Shown: piece after piece, positions 16,667-24,944 of the stretch
How the letters are laid out: every line of letters starts with the position of its first letter
Position numbering within the stretch: position 1 is the first letter of the stretch
Assembly: GCF_009857135.1 (NCBI RefSeq)
Contig: NZ_CP047318.1
Coordinates: 248,001 to 312,000 of the forward strand
From: Streptomyces sp. HM190
GTDB taxonomy: Bacteria > Actinomycetota > Actinomycetes > Streptomycetales > Streptomycetaceae
Length of the DNA stretch: 64,000 nt
Direction: 5' to 3'
Position numbers and translations under genes: made by a program
Notes under the pieces: generated by a model
The model's database searches: none
The model's input: the letters and a program-made list of their open reading frames with translations, nothing else
Told to the model about the DNA's origin: nothing

Positions 16667-17494
16667 ATGACCCTGCGCAAGAACCAGGCCGCCCTGACCG
16701 CCGACGAGAAGCGACGCCTCGTCGCCGCCTTCATCGAGCTGAAGCGCTCCGGCCGCTACGACGCCTTCGTCACGACGCACAACGCGTTCATCCTCGGCGA
16801 CACCGACAACGGCGAGCGGACGGGCCACCGTTCGCCGTCCTTCCTGCCCTGGCACCGCAGATTCCTGCTGGAGTTCGAACGGGCCCTGCAGTCCGTGGAC
16901 CCCACCGTCGCCCTGCCCTACTGGGACTGGACGACCGACCGGACGGCCCGCTCCTCGCTCTGGGCGCCGGACTTCCTCGGCGGCACCGGACGCAGCCGTG
17001 ACGGGCAGGTGATGGACGGGCCGTTCGCCGCGTCCACCGGGAACTGGCCGATCAACGTGCGCGTCGACGGCCGCACCTATCTGCGTCGCGCCCTCGGCGG
17101 TGCGGTGCGGCATCTGCCGACACGGGCCGAGGTGGAGTCCGTCCTCGCGATGCCGACGTACGACATGGCGCCCTGGAACAGCGCGTCGGACGGGTTCCGC
17201 AACCATCTGGAGGGCTGGCGGGGCGTCAACCTCCACAACCGCGTGCACGTCTGGGTGGGCGGCCAGATGGGCACCGGGGTCTCCCCCAACGACCCGGTCT
17301 TCTGGCTGCACCACGCCTACATCGACAAGCTGTGGGCGCAGTGGCAGCGCCGCCACCCGGGCTCGACGTACCTGCCGGCGGCCGGCACCCCGAACGTGGT
17401 GGATCTCGACGAGACCATGAAGCCGTGGAACGACACGACGCCTGCCGCGCTGCTCGACCACACCCCGCACTACACGTTCGACACGGTCGGCTAA
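16667..17494 (+). CDS. melC2: Tyrosinase (type 3 copper monooxygenase)
   Basis: This 275-residue enzyme oxidises monophenols and diphenols to quinones in melanin formation, and its length is typical for Streptomyces. The CuA ligands are His38 (TTHNAF), His54 (GHRSPSF) and His63 (PWHRRFLLEFER). The CuB ligands lie in LHNRVHVWVGGQM and FWLHHAYIDKLW. It has no signal peptide of its own and relies on MelC1 for export. It forms an operon with melC1. The stop overlaps that of the convergent RNase H gene by four bases. Confidence 0.95.
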   Translation: MTLRKNQAALTADEKRRLVAAFIELKRSGRYDAFVTTHNAFILGDTDNGERTGHRSPSFLPWHRRFLLEFERALQSVDPTVALPYWDWTTDRTARSSLWAPDFLGGTGRSRDGQVMDGPFAASTGNWPINVRVDGRTYLRRALGGAVRHLPTRAEVESVLAMPTYDMAPWNSASDGFRNHLEGWRGVNLHNRVHVWVGGQMGTGVSPNDPVFWLHHAYIDKLWAQWQRRHPGSTYLPAAGTPNVVDLDETMKPWNDTTPAALLDHTPHYTFDTVG

Positions 17495-18213
17495 CCGGCG
17501 TCGGTCCGCTCCGGCGTACGGCACTCGGGGTGGCCCCAGCCCTGGTCGTTCTTGGCGATGGACTCGCCCGCCGCGTAGGAGCGGCCGCACACGCAACGGC
17601 CGGGGAACTTCGCCTTGATCGTGCGGGACGAGGACGCGGACGTCCCCGCCCTGCCGCCCGCCTTGCCGGGCCTCTTCCGCGCCGGGGCCCGGCGGGTGGG
17701 GACGGCGTCGGGCGCGGCCGGGGGCTCCGGGGAGCCCAGTTCGCTGCCCGCGGGCTCCTGGACGGTCGCCGCCTGGCTCGCCGCACGGTCGGCGAAGTCG
17801 TTGAGACGGTCGCCGTCGACCTGGTGGGCGGGGACGTAGCGGAACTCGACCGTGCGGCCGGCGAGCAGTTCGTCGATCCGGACGACCAGTTCCTGGTTGG
17901 CCACCGGCTTGCCCGCCGCCGTTCGCCAGCCGTTGCGCTTCCAGCCGGGCAGCCAGGTGGTGACCGCCTTCATCGCGTACTGGGAGTCCATCCGGATCTC
18001 GATCGGGACGTCCGGGTCGGTGGCGGCCAACAGCCGCTCCAGCGCCGTGAGTTCGGCGATGTTGTTGGTGGCCATGCCCAGCGGGCCGGCCTCCCATCGG
18101 GAGGGGATCTCGTCGTCCTCGGCCACCACCCAGGCCCAGCCCGCTGGTCCGGGGTTTCCCTTGGACGCTCCGTCACAGGCGGCCACAACACGTTCCGGCA
18201 TGGCGTCGATCAT
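17491..18213 (-). CDS. Ribonuclease HI with C-terminal Cys/His cluster
   Basis: This 240-residue protein degrades RNA in RNA-DNA hybrids. The first 145 residues form a type I RNase H domain with all four acidic residues: CDGASKGNPGP, NNIAELTAL, RMDSQYAMKAV and NDFADRAAS. After a Pro/Ala/Arg-rich linker, the C-terminus carries FPGRCVCGRSYAAGESI, then GWGHPEC, a putative zinc-binding knuckle absent from Escherichia coli RNase HI. Starts at 18213 (MIDAMPER) and 18201 (MPERVV) are both possible. Its last four bases overlap the end of melC2. Confidence 0.87.
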   Translation of the reverse strand: MIDAMPERVVAACDGASKGNPGPAGWAWVVAEDDEIPSRWEAGPLGMATNNIAELTALERLLAATDPDVPIEIRMDSQYAMKAVTTWLPGWKRNGWRTAAGKPVANQELVVRIDELLAGRTVEFRYVPAHQVDGDRLNDFADRAASQAATVQEPAGSELGSPEPPAAPDAVPTRRAPARKRPGKAGGRAGTSASSSRTIKAKFPGRCVCGRSYAAGESIAKNDQGWGHPECRTPERTDAG

Positions 18214-18287
18214 GCCATGCGCGGGGGTGCGGTACCGTCCACGGGCCCGGCTCCCCGCCCCCGCCGTGCGGCGCGGTGGCGGTGCGC

Positions 18288-19094
18288 TCAGTCCACGGGA
18301 TGCAGCTTCGGCGTCTCGCCCCGGGTGCTGGTGACGTCGATCACCGAGAACGAGGCGCCCTGCGGATCGCTGAGCGCCGCGAAACGGCCGTAGGGCGTGT
18401 CCATCGGGCCGAAGCGGAGGACGCCGCCCAGCTTGGTGGCCTTGGCGACCGCGTCGTCGCAGTCGGCGACGGCGAAGTAGACGTTGATGTACGGCGGGAC
18501 CTCGGGCGGGAAGTCGTCGGTCATCTTCATCCGGCCGATCAGCGACTCCTCCCCCAGGTCGAAGACCCGGAAGTCCATGCCGGGTTCGTCGGGGGTCTCC
18601 ATCTGCCGGGCCCGGTAGCCGAAGACCGCGGGGAAGAAGGCGTCGGACTTCTCCACGTCGCGGGTGAAGATCTCCGCCCAGGCGTAGGCGCCGGGCACGC
18701 CCGTCGCCTCGAAGCCCTCGTGGAGGCCCGCCTGCCAGACGCCGAAGACGACGCCCTCCGGGGAGCGGGCGAGGAGCATGGAGCCGAAGTCGCCGACCTG
18801 CATCGGGTCCATCAGCAGTTCGCCGCCGTGTTCGCGGATCCTGGCGCCGGTGGCGTGCACGTCGGAGGTGGCGAAGTACAGGCACCAGGCGGACTGGCCC
18901 TCCTGGCCGGGCATCGGCGGGACGACCGCGGCCACCGCCTTGCCGCCCGCGTACGCCTGGGTGTAGTTGCCGTACTCGGAGGACGACTCGCCGAACGTCC
19001 AGCCCAGTACGTCGCCGTAGAAACTCTTGGCCCCCTCGATGTCGCTGAACATCGCGTCGGCCCAGCAGGGGACTCCGTCGGGACGTGCGGCCAT
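18288..19094 (-). CDS. Two-domain VOC family protein
   Basis: This 268-residue protein consists of two tandem glyoxalase-like modules. The first begins at PCWADAMFSDIEGAKSFYGD. The second begins at GAYAWAEIFTRDVEKSDAFF and ends with DTPYGRFAALSDPQGASFSV. This pattern matches the Streptomyces hydroxylase-like VOC proteins often annotated as glyoxalase/bleomycin-resistance proteins. The substrate is unknown. The ATG at 19094 is chosen because GAGGAG lies about 10 bp upstream; the GTG at 19103 would sit too close to it. Confidence 0.8.
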   Translation of the reverse strand: MAARPDGVPCWADAMFSDIEGAKSFYGDVLGWTFGESSSEYGNYTQAYAGGKAVAAVVPPMPGQEGQSAWCLYFATSDVHATGARIREHGGELLMDPMQVGDFGSMLLARSPEGVVFGVWQAGLHEGFEATGVPGAYAWAEIFTRDVEKSDAFFPAVFGYRARQMETPDEPGMDFRVFDLGEESLIGRMKMTDDFPPEVPPYINVYFAVADCDDAVAKATKLGGVLRFGPMDTPYGRFAALSDPQGASFSVIDVTSTRGETPKLHPVD

Positions 19095-19300
19095 GGCTGC
19101 CACTCTCCTCGGTTCGACAGGTGGTATCCGCGGATCTCACGCTAGCCAGGGGCCGCTCCGATCGCGCGCCGAACAGGGCAAAGAGGAGGAAAGCACCCCG
19201 CAGTGGAGTGAGAGGACCGGGGCGGAGCCACGGCTGTGGGTCTTCTGATAATTTCGGCGATGCTCGCACTCCTGTCCACTCGACTCATCAGGTGCGCCCC

Positions 19301-19732
19301 ATGTCCGGCCGACCGTTCCGACGTACGGCGATGCCGTGCGCCCGCGGCTGGACGCACGCCGTGGTCGTCGTCTCGTTGGCCCTGGCGGCGTTCGTGCTCT
19401 CCTGCGTGAGCCCGCCTCCCGGCGAGGGCTCGCGGAGGACCGGTCCCCCGTTCACGGGCCCGGTGTTCACCACCACGGCGGCGGAGGCGTCCGTCGTGGC
19501 GGCGCGGAACCAGCACGCGGACCACGACCCGTGCGAGGAGGGCCCAGGACACGACTGCCACGCGTCCGACCCGCAGGCCGTTCTCGGCCACGCGCCGCTG
19601 CCGGGCGCCGACCACAGCACCGTGCCCTGGCAGCCCGGCGCCGTGCCCGCCGTGTCGGCGCTCGGCCCGGGCCGCGCCCCCGGCCGGGCCCGCCCGCCCG
19701 ATCTCCACGTTCTGCAGTTGCTCCGGGTCTAG
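19301..19732 (+). CDS. Small membrane/secreted protein, DUF6153-like
   Basis: This 143-residue protein has an N-terminal hydrophobic segment (THAVVVVSLALAAFVLSCVS). An external-looking domain with a His/Cys cluster follows (NQHADHDPCEEGPGHDCHAS), and the C-terminus ends in DLHVLQLLRV. This architecture resembles the small DUF6153 proteins of Streptomyces, whose role is unknown. The cluster could bind a metal. DUF3105 follows 83 bp downstream in the same direction. Two proteins of similar design occur at 30512-31636. Confidence 0.55.
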   Translation: MSGRPFRRTAMPCARGWTHAVVVVSLALAAFVLSCVSPPPGEGSRRTGPPFTGPVFTTTAAEASVVAARNQHADHDPCEEGPGHDCHASDPQAVLGHAPLPGADHSTVPWQPGAVPAVSALGPGRAPGRARPPDLHVLQLLRV

Positions 19733-19815
19733 GCCGCCGCCGCGCACCCGAGACACCGAAGACGACTCGCAGCACCGCCTGCCCGAGGAGGGCACGGCGG
19801 GGAGAGGGACATCCC

Positions 19816-20490
19816 GTGGCTACATCCAAGGCGAAGGCCGGCAAGAACCCCAAGGGCAACAAGGAGAGCGGGAAGAGCAGGGAGGCCGCGCGGCGCGCCC
19901 GCGTCGAGGAGATACGCAAGGCCGAGCAGGCCCGTGAGCGGCGGATGCGTCTGCTCACGATCGGCGTCACCACCGTGATCCTCGCCGGACTCGTCGGCGG
20001 CGGCTGGTTCCTGATGGACGCCGCACAGGACAAGGAGGAGGCGAAGGCCGCGCCGGTCGAGGGCGTGAAGAGCTGGTCGAAGCTCACCCAGAACCACGTC
20101 ACCGGGACCGTGGACTACAAGATGAGCCCGCCGGTGGGCGGTGACCACAACCAGGTGTGGGTGAACTGCGACAAGCAGGTGTACACCAAGGCCGTGCCGA
20201 ACGAGAACGCGGTGCACGGGCTGGAGCACGGCGCGGTGTGGGTGACGTACAACGACAAGGCGGCGAAGGCGGACGTCGAGTCGCTGTCCGACCTCGTGAA
20301 GAAGACCTCGTACACCTTCATGAGCCCGTACGAGGACCAGTCGTCGCCGATCGTGCTGAGCGCCTGGGGGCACCAGCTGAAGGTGGACGAGGCGTCCGAC
20401 TCGCGGGTGCGGAAGTTCCTCGACAAGTACGTCCAGGGCGAGCAGACGCCGGAGCCGGGTGCCGCGTGCTCGGGCGGCATGACGCCGTGA
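19816..20490 (+). CDS. DUF3105 membrane-anchored protein
   Basis: This 224-residue protein has a Lys/Arg-rich cytoplasmic N-terminus (about 50 residues), one membrane helix (LLTIGVTTVILAGLVGGGWF) and an extracytoplasmic domain. The domain carries PPVGGDHNQVWVNCDKQVY, AVHGLEHGAVWVTY and the C-terminal GAACSGGMTP, conserved features of DUF3105. The invariant His and Cys residues suggest metal or redox chemistry, but the family function is not established. The GTG start has GGAGAGG upstream. In other Streptomyces this gene sits near DUF305-type copper-associated proteins; none is seen here. Confidence 0.8.
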   Translation: MATSKAKAGKNPKGNKESGKSREAARRARVEEIRKAEQARERRMRLLTIGVTTVILAGLVGGGWFLMDAAQDKEEAKAAPVEGVKSWSKLTQNHVTGTVDYKMSPPVGGDHNQVWVNCDKQVYTKAVPNENAVHGLEHGAVWVTYNDKAAKADVESLSDLVKKTSYTFMSPYEDQSSPIVLSAWGHQLKVDEASDSRVRKFLDKYVQGEQTPEPGAACSGGMTP

Positions 20491-20618
20491 GCTGAGCGCG
20501 CGGGGGCGTCCGGCCGGGCCGGGCGCCCTCGTGGCCGGACCCTCGCCGGAGCGCGCCCCTGAGGGCTGTCGTCACACTCCGGCCCGCCGGCCCCGCGACG
20601 CCCGGCCGGGTCCGCTGT

Positions 20619-21623
20619 TCAGACCCGCTGCGAGGCGGGTTCGGCCTCCGGGTCCGGGCGCTCGTCGGAGGGGGGGTCCTGCCGCTGGTAGCGCGTGGCC
20701 CACAGGCTCGTCGCGGTCGTCACGCCGAGGACCAGGACGATGAACCCGAGCGAGAAGGGGATGGAGATCTCGAGGACGTGGACGCCGGACTCGTGCAGCG
20801 CGTGCAGGACCAGCTTGACGCCGATGAAGCCGAGGATGAGCGACAGGCCGTAGGAGAGGTGGACCAGCTTCCTCAGCAGGCCACCGATGAGGAAGTACAG
20901 CTGCCTCAGGCCCATCAGCGCGAACGCGTTGGCCGTGAAGACGATGTACGGCTCCTGGGTGAGGCCGTAGATCGCGGGGATCGAGTCGAGGGCGAAGAGG
21001 ACGTCGGTGGAGCCGATCGCCAGCATGACGACCAGCATCGGCGTCATGACGCGCTTGCCGTTCTGCTCGATCCACAGCTTGGTGCCGTGGTAGCGATCGG
21101 CCACGCCGAAACGTTTCTCGACGGCCTTGAGCAGCTTGTTCTCCTCGTACTCCTCGTCCTGGCTGTCCTTGCGGGCGTCCTGGACGAGCTTCCAGGCGGT
21201 CCAGACGAGGAAGGCGCCGAAGAGGTAGAAGACCCACGAGAAGCTGGAGATGATCGCCGCACCGGCCGCGATGAACACGGCGCGCAGCACCAGCGCCATG
21301 AGGACGCCGATCATCAGGACGCGCTGCTGGTACTGCGAGGGCACCGCGAACTTCGCCATGATCAGCACGAAGACGAAGAGGTTGTCGACGCTCAGCGACT
21401 TCTCGGTGATGAACCCCGCGAAGAACTCCCCTGCGGGTTTCCCTCCGCCGAAGGCCAGCAGACCGAGGCCGAACGCGACGGCGAGGGCGACCCAGACGCC
21501 CGACCAGATGCCGGCTTCCTTGATCGACACGTCGTGGGGTTTGCGGCCGACGAAGAAGTCCACTGCGACCAGCACGCACAGGGCCACGACGGTGAGCAGC
21601 CAGGTGCTGAGGGAGACGTTCAC
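20619..21623 (-). CDS. TerC/Alx-family integral membrane protein
   Basis: This 334-residue protein has about nine membrane helices. Hallmarks are [20 protein letters not shown] and [20 protein letters not shown], whose acidic residues in helices define the TerC family, and [20 protein letters not shown]. Family members are linked to tellurite resistance, manganese export and metalation of exported proteins. The GTG at 21623 is chosen because GGAGG lies 5 bp upstream; the longer frame lacks this. I saw no yybP-ykoY riboswitch in the 160 bp upstream. Confidence 0.88.
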   Translation of the reverse strand: MNVSLSTWLLTVVALCVLVAVDFFVGRKPHDVSIKEAGIWSGVWVALAVAFGLGLLAFGGGKPAGEFFAGFITEKSLSVDNLFVFVLIMAKFAVPSQYQQRVLMIGVLMALVLRAVFIAAGAAIISSFSWVFYLFGAFLVWTAWKLVQDARKDSQDEEYEENKLLKAVEKRFGVADRYHGTKLWIEQNGKRVMTPMLVVMLAIGSTDVLFALDSIPAIYGLTQEPYIVFTANAFALMGLRQLYFLIGGLLRKLVHLSYGLSLILGFIGVKLVLHALHESGVHVLEISIPFSLGFIVLVLGVTTATSLWATRYQRQDPPSDERPDPEAEPASQRV

Positions 21624-21726
21624 GGTTCCTCCGGTGACGGGTGGTGCACGGGAAAGCGTCATCCGGCCACTTGACCACCGCCACCCGAAACAGGTGAAGA
21701 AACGGCGAAGATGCGGTGCGTGCCTG

Positions 21727-21757
21727 GGTGGGCGCCCTTTCGGGGGAAGCGCCCACC
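21727..21757 (-). terminator. Hairpin downstream of PhnB-like VOC gene
   Basis: GGTGGGCGC (21727-21735) pairs with GCGCCCACC (21749-21757); the loop CCTTTCGGGGGAA can itself fold. It follows the end of the gene at 21784 on the minus strand and separates it from terC. Confidence 0.6.
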
Positions 21758-21783
21758 AGGGTGCGAGCGCCTGGCGCCGGTCG

Positions 21784-22266
21784 CTACTCGCCCGCGTACG
21801 CCTTCTCCAGGGCGGCGATGTCCAGCTTGCCCATCGACATCATCGCCGCGTTCGCCCGCGACACCCGCTGTGGGTCGGGGTCGCTGATCATCTCCATGAG
21901 CCGGGTGGGGACGACCTGCCAGGACACGCCGAACCTGTCCTTGAGCCACCCGCAGGGGCCCGGCTCGCCGCCGCCCTCGGTCAGCCTGCTCCAGTAGTGG
22001 TCCACCTCGTCCTGGTCCGCGCAGAAGACCTGGAAGGAGATGGCCTCGGTGAACGTGAACTGCGGGCCGCCGTTGAGGGCGACGAACCGCTGGCCGTTGG
22101 CCTCGAACTCCACGGTGAGGACGGTGCCGGCCGGGCCCGGGCCGCCCTCGGGGTAGTGGGTGACCCGGCCCAGCCGGGAGTTCTTGAAGATCGAGACGTA
22201 GTGGGCGGCCGCTTCCTCGGCCTGGCCGTCGAACCACAGGCAGGTGGTGAATCCGTCACTGGACAT
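21784..22266 (-). CDS. PhnB/3-demethylubiquinone methyltransferase-like VOC protein
   Basis: This 160-residue protein has the VOC fold of the 3-dmu-9_3-mt domain family. It shows [39 protein letters not shown] and [19 protein letters not shown], in the usual order and length. These proteins are widespread, and most have no defined enzymatic role despite the family name. The ATG is preceded by GAGGAGG at 5 bp spacing, so expression is probably substantial. Confidence 0.82.
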   Translation of the reverse strand: MSSDGFTTCLWFDGQAEEAAAHYVSIFKNSRLGRVTHYPEGGPGPAGTVLTVEFEANGQRFVALNGGPQFTFTEAISFQVFCADQDEVDHYWSRLTEGGGEPGPCGWLKDRFGVSWQVVPTRLMEMISDPDPQRVSRANAAMMSMGKLDIAALEKAYAGE

Positions 22267-22397
22267 GTGCGCCTCCTCGGGCGGGATGGGATGTCGTCTG
22301 TGTGGACCGGTCCCGACGCGGAAACTCATCGGCGGCCCGGACAGGCGTCACGCAAAGGGCTCACGCATCACGCGGACCGCTGCGAAACCGGTGCGGC

Positions 22398-22427
22398 TCT
22401 GCTGTCGGCGAATCTGCCGCGGGCAGA
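22398..22427. promoter_or_regulatory. Tandem PopR-type operators upstream of clpP3-clpP4
   Basis: A perfect dyad TCTGCC-GCG-GGCAGA occupies 22413-22427. It is directly preceded by an imperfect copy, TCTGCT-GTC-GGCGAA, at 22398-22412. The published Streptomyces lividans PopR recognition sequence is TCTGCC-N3-GGCAGA, present as repeats in front of the clpP3 clpP4 operon, so the match is strong. The sites lie about 80-110 bp before the first clpP ATG. Confidence 0.8.
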
Positions 22428-22507
22428 GAAAGTCCAGGTGGGAGGCGATCTCCGGGAAGTGTGGAGGCAGGCGGCCACGGTGGCCGCGTCACTGACCTGG
22501 AGGATGC

Positions 22508-23164
22508 ATGACTCCCCTGATCACCGGCCGGGACCGGTCGCTCGCCCCGCGCGCCGAGGAGGGCGACACTCCGACCTCCCGCTTCGACGACCATCTCGCC
22601 GCACAACTGCTCGGGCAGCGGATCGTGTTCCTCGGCACCCAGGTAGACGAGGTCTCCGCCAACCGGGTCTGCGCGCAGTTGCTGCTGTTGTCGGCGGAGG
22701 ACCCGCGCACCGACATCAGCCTGTACATCAACAGCCCCGGCGGTTCGGTGACGGCGGGGCTCGCCATCTACGACACGATGCGGCTGATCCCGAACGACGT
22801 GTCGACCCTCGTCATGGGCTTCGCGGCGAGCATGGGCCAGTTCCTGCTGACCGTGGGCGCGCGGGGCAAGCGGTACGCGCTGCCCAACGCGAGGATCATG
22901 ATGCACCAGCCGTCGGCGGGCATCGGCGGCACCGCCGCCGACATCGCGATCCAGGCGGAGAACCTGGAGTTCACCAAGCGGGCCGTCGAGCGGATCACCG
23001 CCGAGCACACCGGCCAGGCCCCGGAGACGATCGCCAGGGACGGCGACCGGGACCGCTGGTTCACCGCCGAGCAGGCCAGGGAGTACGGGATGGTCGACCG
23101 GGTCGTCGAGTCGCTCGACGACGTCCGCCCGGCCACGTCCCGCCGACGGATGGGACTGCAGTGA
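22508..23164 (+). CDS. clpP3: ATP-dependent Clp protease proteolytic subunit, ClpP3-like
   Basis: This 218-residue serine protease subunit is expected to form the chambered ClpP ring. The catalytic serine is in [12 protein letters not shown], the histidine in [11 protein letters not shown], and the aspartate region follows in [15 protein letters not shown]. The oxyanion segment [19 protein letters not shown] is intact. In Streptomyces, the clpP3-clpP4 pair is a back-up set induced when ClpP1P2 is impaired, under PopR control. The tandem operator and the popR-like gene nearby fit this. Its TGA overlaps the next ATG (TGATG). Confidence 0.9.
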   Translation: MTPLITGRDRSLAPRAEEGDTPTSRFDDHLAAQLLGQRIVFLGTQVDEVSANRVCAQLLLLSAEDPRTDISLYINSPGGSVTAGLAIYDTMRLIPNDVSTLVMGFAASMGQFLLTVGARGKRYALPNARIMMHQPSAGIGGTAADIAIQAENLEFTKRAVERITAEHTGQAPETIARDGDRDRWFTAEQAREYGMVDRVVESLDDVRPATSRRRMGLQ

Positions 23165-23760
23165 TGGGAACGTACACGATTCCGAACGTGGTGGAGCGGA
23201 CCCCGCAGGGCGAGCGGTCCTACGACGTGTACAGCCGACTGCTGTCCGAGCGGATCATCTTCCTCGGCACGGAGATCGACGACGGGGTGGCGAACGTCGT
23301 CATCGCGCAGCTGCTGCACCTGGAGTCGTCGGCGCCGGACAGCGAGATCGCGATCTACATCAACTCGCCGGGCGGATCGTTCACTTCGCTGATGGCGATC
23401 TACGACACGATGTCGTTCGTGCGGGCGCCGATCTCGACGGTCTGCGTGGGGCAGGCGGCGTCCACGGCGGCGGTGCTGCTCGCGGGCGGGGACCCGGGGC
23501 GGCGGTACGTGCTGGAACACGCACGCGTGCTGCTGGGACAGCCGGCCAGCGGGGGCAGCCGCGGGACGGTGTCGGACCTCGCCCTGCAGGCCAAGGAGAT
23601 GGCGCGGATCCGGGCCCAGGTCGAGGAGGTGCTGGGCCGGCACACCCACCACGACGTGGCGGTCCTGCGGGCCGACATGGACCGCGACAAGGTGTTCACC
23701 GCGGCGGAGGCGGTGGCGTACGGGCTGGCCGACGACGTGCTGCGTCGACGGGAGGTGTGA
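23164..23760 (+). CDS. clpP4: ClpP4-like subunit lacking the catalytic histidine
   Basis: This 198-residue ClpP-fold protein is translationally coupled to the previous subunit (TGATG). The nucleophile region reads [16 protein letters not shown] and retains the serine, and the final acidic segment [19 protein letters not shown] is conserved. However, the segment that holds the catalytic histidine in ClpP (MMHQP) reads LLGQPASGG, with GGA at the histidine codon (about residue 122). The subunit is therefore probably catalytically silent and serves in a mixed ring with its partner. The rest of the fold, including [18 protein letters not shown], is normal. Confidence 0.88.
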   Translation: MGTYTIPNVVERTPQGERSYDVYSRLLSERIIFLGTEIDDGVANVVIAQLLHLESSAPDSEIAIYINSPGGSFTSLMAIYDTMSFVRAPISTVCVGQAASTAAVLLAGGDPGRRYVLEHARVLLGQPASGGSRGTVSDLALQAKEMARIRAQVEEVLGRHTHHDVAVLRADMDRDKVFTAAEAVAYGLADDVLRRREV

Positions 23761-23783
23761 GGGGCTGACGGGCCCGTCGCCGT

Positions 23784-23825
23784 GCCGTCCCGCGCCCCCG
23801 GGGAACACCGGGGGCGCGGGACGGC
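23784..23825. terminator. Strong bidirectional terminator between clpP4 and popR-like gene
   Basis: GCCGTCCCGCGCCCCCGG (23784-23801) is perfectly complementary to 23808-23825, leaving the 6-nt loop GGAACA. It lies between convergent genes. Confidence 0.85.
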
Positions 23826-23838
23826 AGGGGTACGCCGT

Positions 23839-24342
23839 TCAGGCCACCAGGCAGAGGCCGTTGTGCGGGGTGCCGGGGGTGGTCGCGCGGCGCGCCGCGG
23901 ACGGGACGGTGCGGCGGCCCGACACCGACGGGGGCGTCCGGCGCGTCAGGGACGTGGTCGTACGGCGGGTCAGTTCGTCCCCGGCCAGGGCCAGCAGGTC
24001 GCCGAGGTTCAGCCCGAGGGCCCGGGCGGCGGCCGCGAGGACCTCGGAGGACGCCTCCTTGCGGCCGCGCTCCACCTCGGAGAGGTACGGCATGGAGATC
24101 CGTGCCGCGTCGGCCACGTCCTTCAGGGTGCGTTCCTGGGCGAGCCGCTCACGCCGGAGCACGTCGCCGACGAGGTCCCGCCAGAGGGGTTCCCGCACGG
24201 GCGGGGCGGCGGGGGCGGGGCCCGGTCCCGTGGCGGGGCCGGGTGCCGGGCGGGGCTGCTGCTGCAGGGGCGGGCGGGCCGTGCGGGCGGTCGCCGGGCG
24301 CAGCGGGATGACGCGGGCTTCGTTCGACGCTGGTTGGCTCAC
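23839..24342 (-). CDS. popR: PopR/ClgR-type XRE regulator
   Basis: This 167-residue protein has a Pro/Ala-rich N-terminal arm followed by a Cro/C1 helix-turn-helix (LRRERLAQERTLKDVADAAR, then ISMPYLSEVERGRKEAS). This is the domain of ClgR and PopR, which activate clp genes. The C-terminus ends in NGLCLVA; hydrophobic-Ala tails of this kind make PopR and ClgR ClpP substrates, closing a feedback loop. Its position next to clpP3-clpP4 with PopR boxes supports the name. The GTG lies about 14 bp from a promoter-like CACTAGG, so the mRNA may be nearly leaderless. Confidence 0.8.
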   Translation of the reverse strand: MSQPASNEARVIPLRPATARTARPPLQQQPRPAPGPATGPGPAPAAPPVREPLWRDLVGDVLRRERLAQERTLKDVADAARISMPYLSEVERGRKEASSEVLAAAARALGLNLGDLLALAGDELTRRTTTSLTRRTPPSVSGRRTVPSAARRATTPGTPHNGLCLVA

Positions 24343-24350
24343 CCGTCCAG

Positions 24351-24521
24351 CCTAGTGCCGCAGCAGGCAACGGTTACCCGTCGAGGAGCGGCGTTTGGTG
24401 CGTGCTCTCGGCATGCCGGGCGCACGTCCTCGTGCTGGATGTACTCGGGCCTGTGCCCGGTGCGGCGAGAGTGCGTGCCGGGCGTCGCGACGGGGCGAAC
24501 GTTGCCTGTCGCGGCACTAGG
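24351..24521. repeat. Pair of near-identical 22-bp sites in opposite orientation
   Basis: The segments 24351-24372 and 24500-24521 are inverted copies of one another, identical at 20 of 22 positions. Read outward, each begins CGTTGCCTG and ends CGGCACTAGG, with the swap CT/TC in between. Each contains TTGCC-N6-GGCA and looks like a promoter or operator, one directed at popR and the other rightward. The 418-bp gap 24343-24760 holds nothing else recognisable. Confidence 0.6.
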
Positions 24522-24760
24522 AGTCCTGAACGGGACGGGAGGGCCGCGGAGTTCCGCCCTCAGGGAAATTCCGGTCCCCCACCCGGACGGGGTCACGACG
24601 CGCGGACGCCCGGCCCTCCACGCCCCGTCCCGGACGCGTCCGTCGGTGCCGTACGACCCTCGCGCCCCACGGGCCGTCAAACAGGACGCCGGACGAGGAA
24701 CGGGCCCTTTTCCGGACACCCCCGCGCTGCCCGGCCGTCTCTTTCTCTTGGGAGCCGTAC

Positions 24761-24883
24761 ATGCGCAAGAACCGTTCCGCCGCTCTCGCGGCGGCGACAT
24801 TCCTTCTCGTCTCCGGCGCCGCGATCGTCGCCGCTCCGTCGGCGTACGCCGGGGTGCCGGGCATGGCCGCGATCGACGAGTGA
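24761..24883 (+). CDS. 40-residue secreted peptide precursor
   Basis: This is a very short frame with a complete Sec-type signal: MRKNRSAALAAATFLLVSG, then AAIVAAPSAYA. Cleavage after AYA would release only about ten residues (GVPGMAAIDE). A GGGAG motif lies 6 bp upstream of the ATG. No family is recognised. It could be a peptide signal, a remnant of a longer secreted protein, or one of the tiny secreted proteins common in Streptomyces. It faces the DUF6777 gene. Confidence 0.5.
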   Translation: MRKNRSAALAAATFLLVSGAAIVAAPSAYAGVPGMAAIDE

Positions 24884-24944
24884 GCCGGAGGGGCCCCGCA
24901 GCCCCCGGTGGGCCTCCCGCACGGCCGCGGGAGGCCCGTTCCGG

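Noticed and set aside
16001..16734. Minus-strand frames opposite melC1 (16001-16201, 16198-16734)
   Set aside because: They cover the melC promoter and the antisense of the conserved tyrosinase cofactor and have no start signals or domains.
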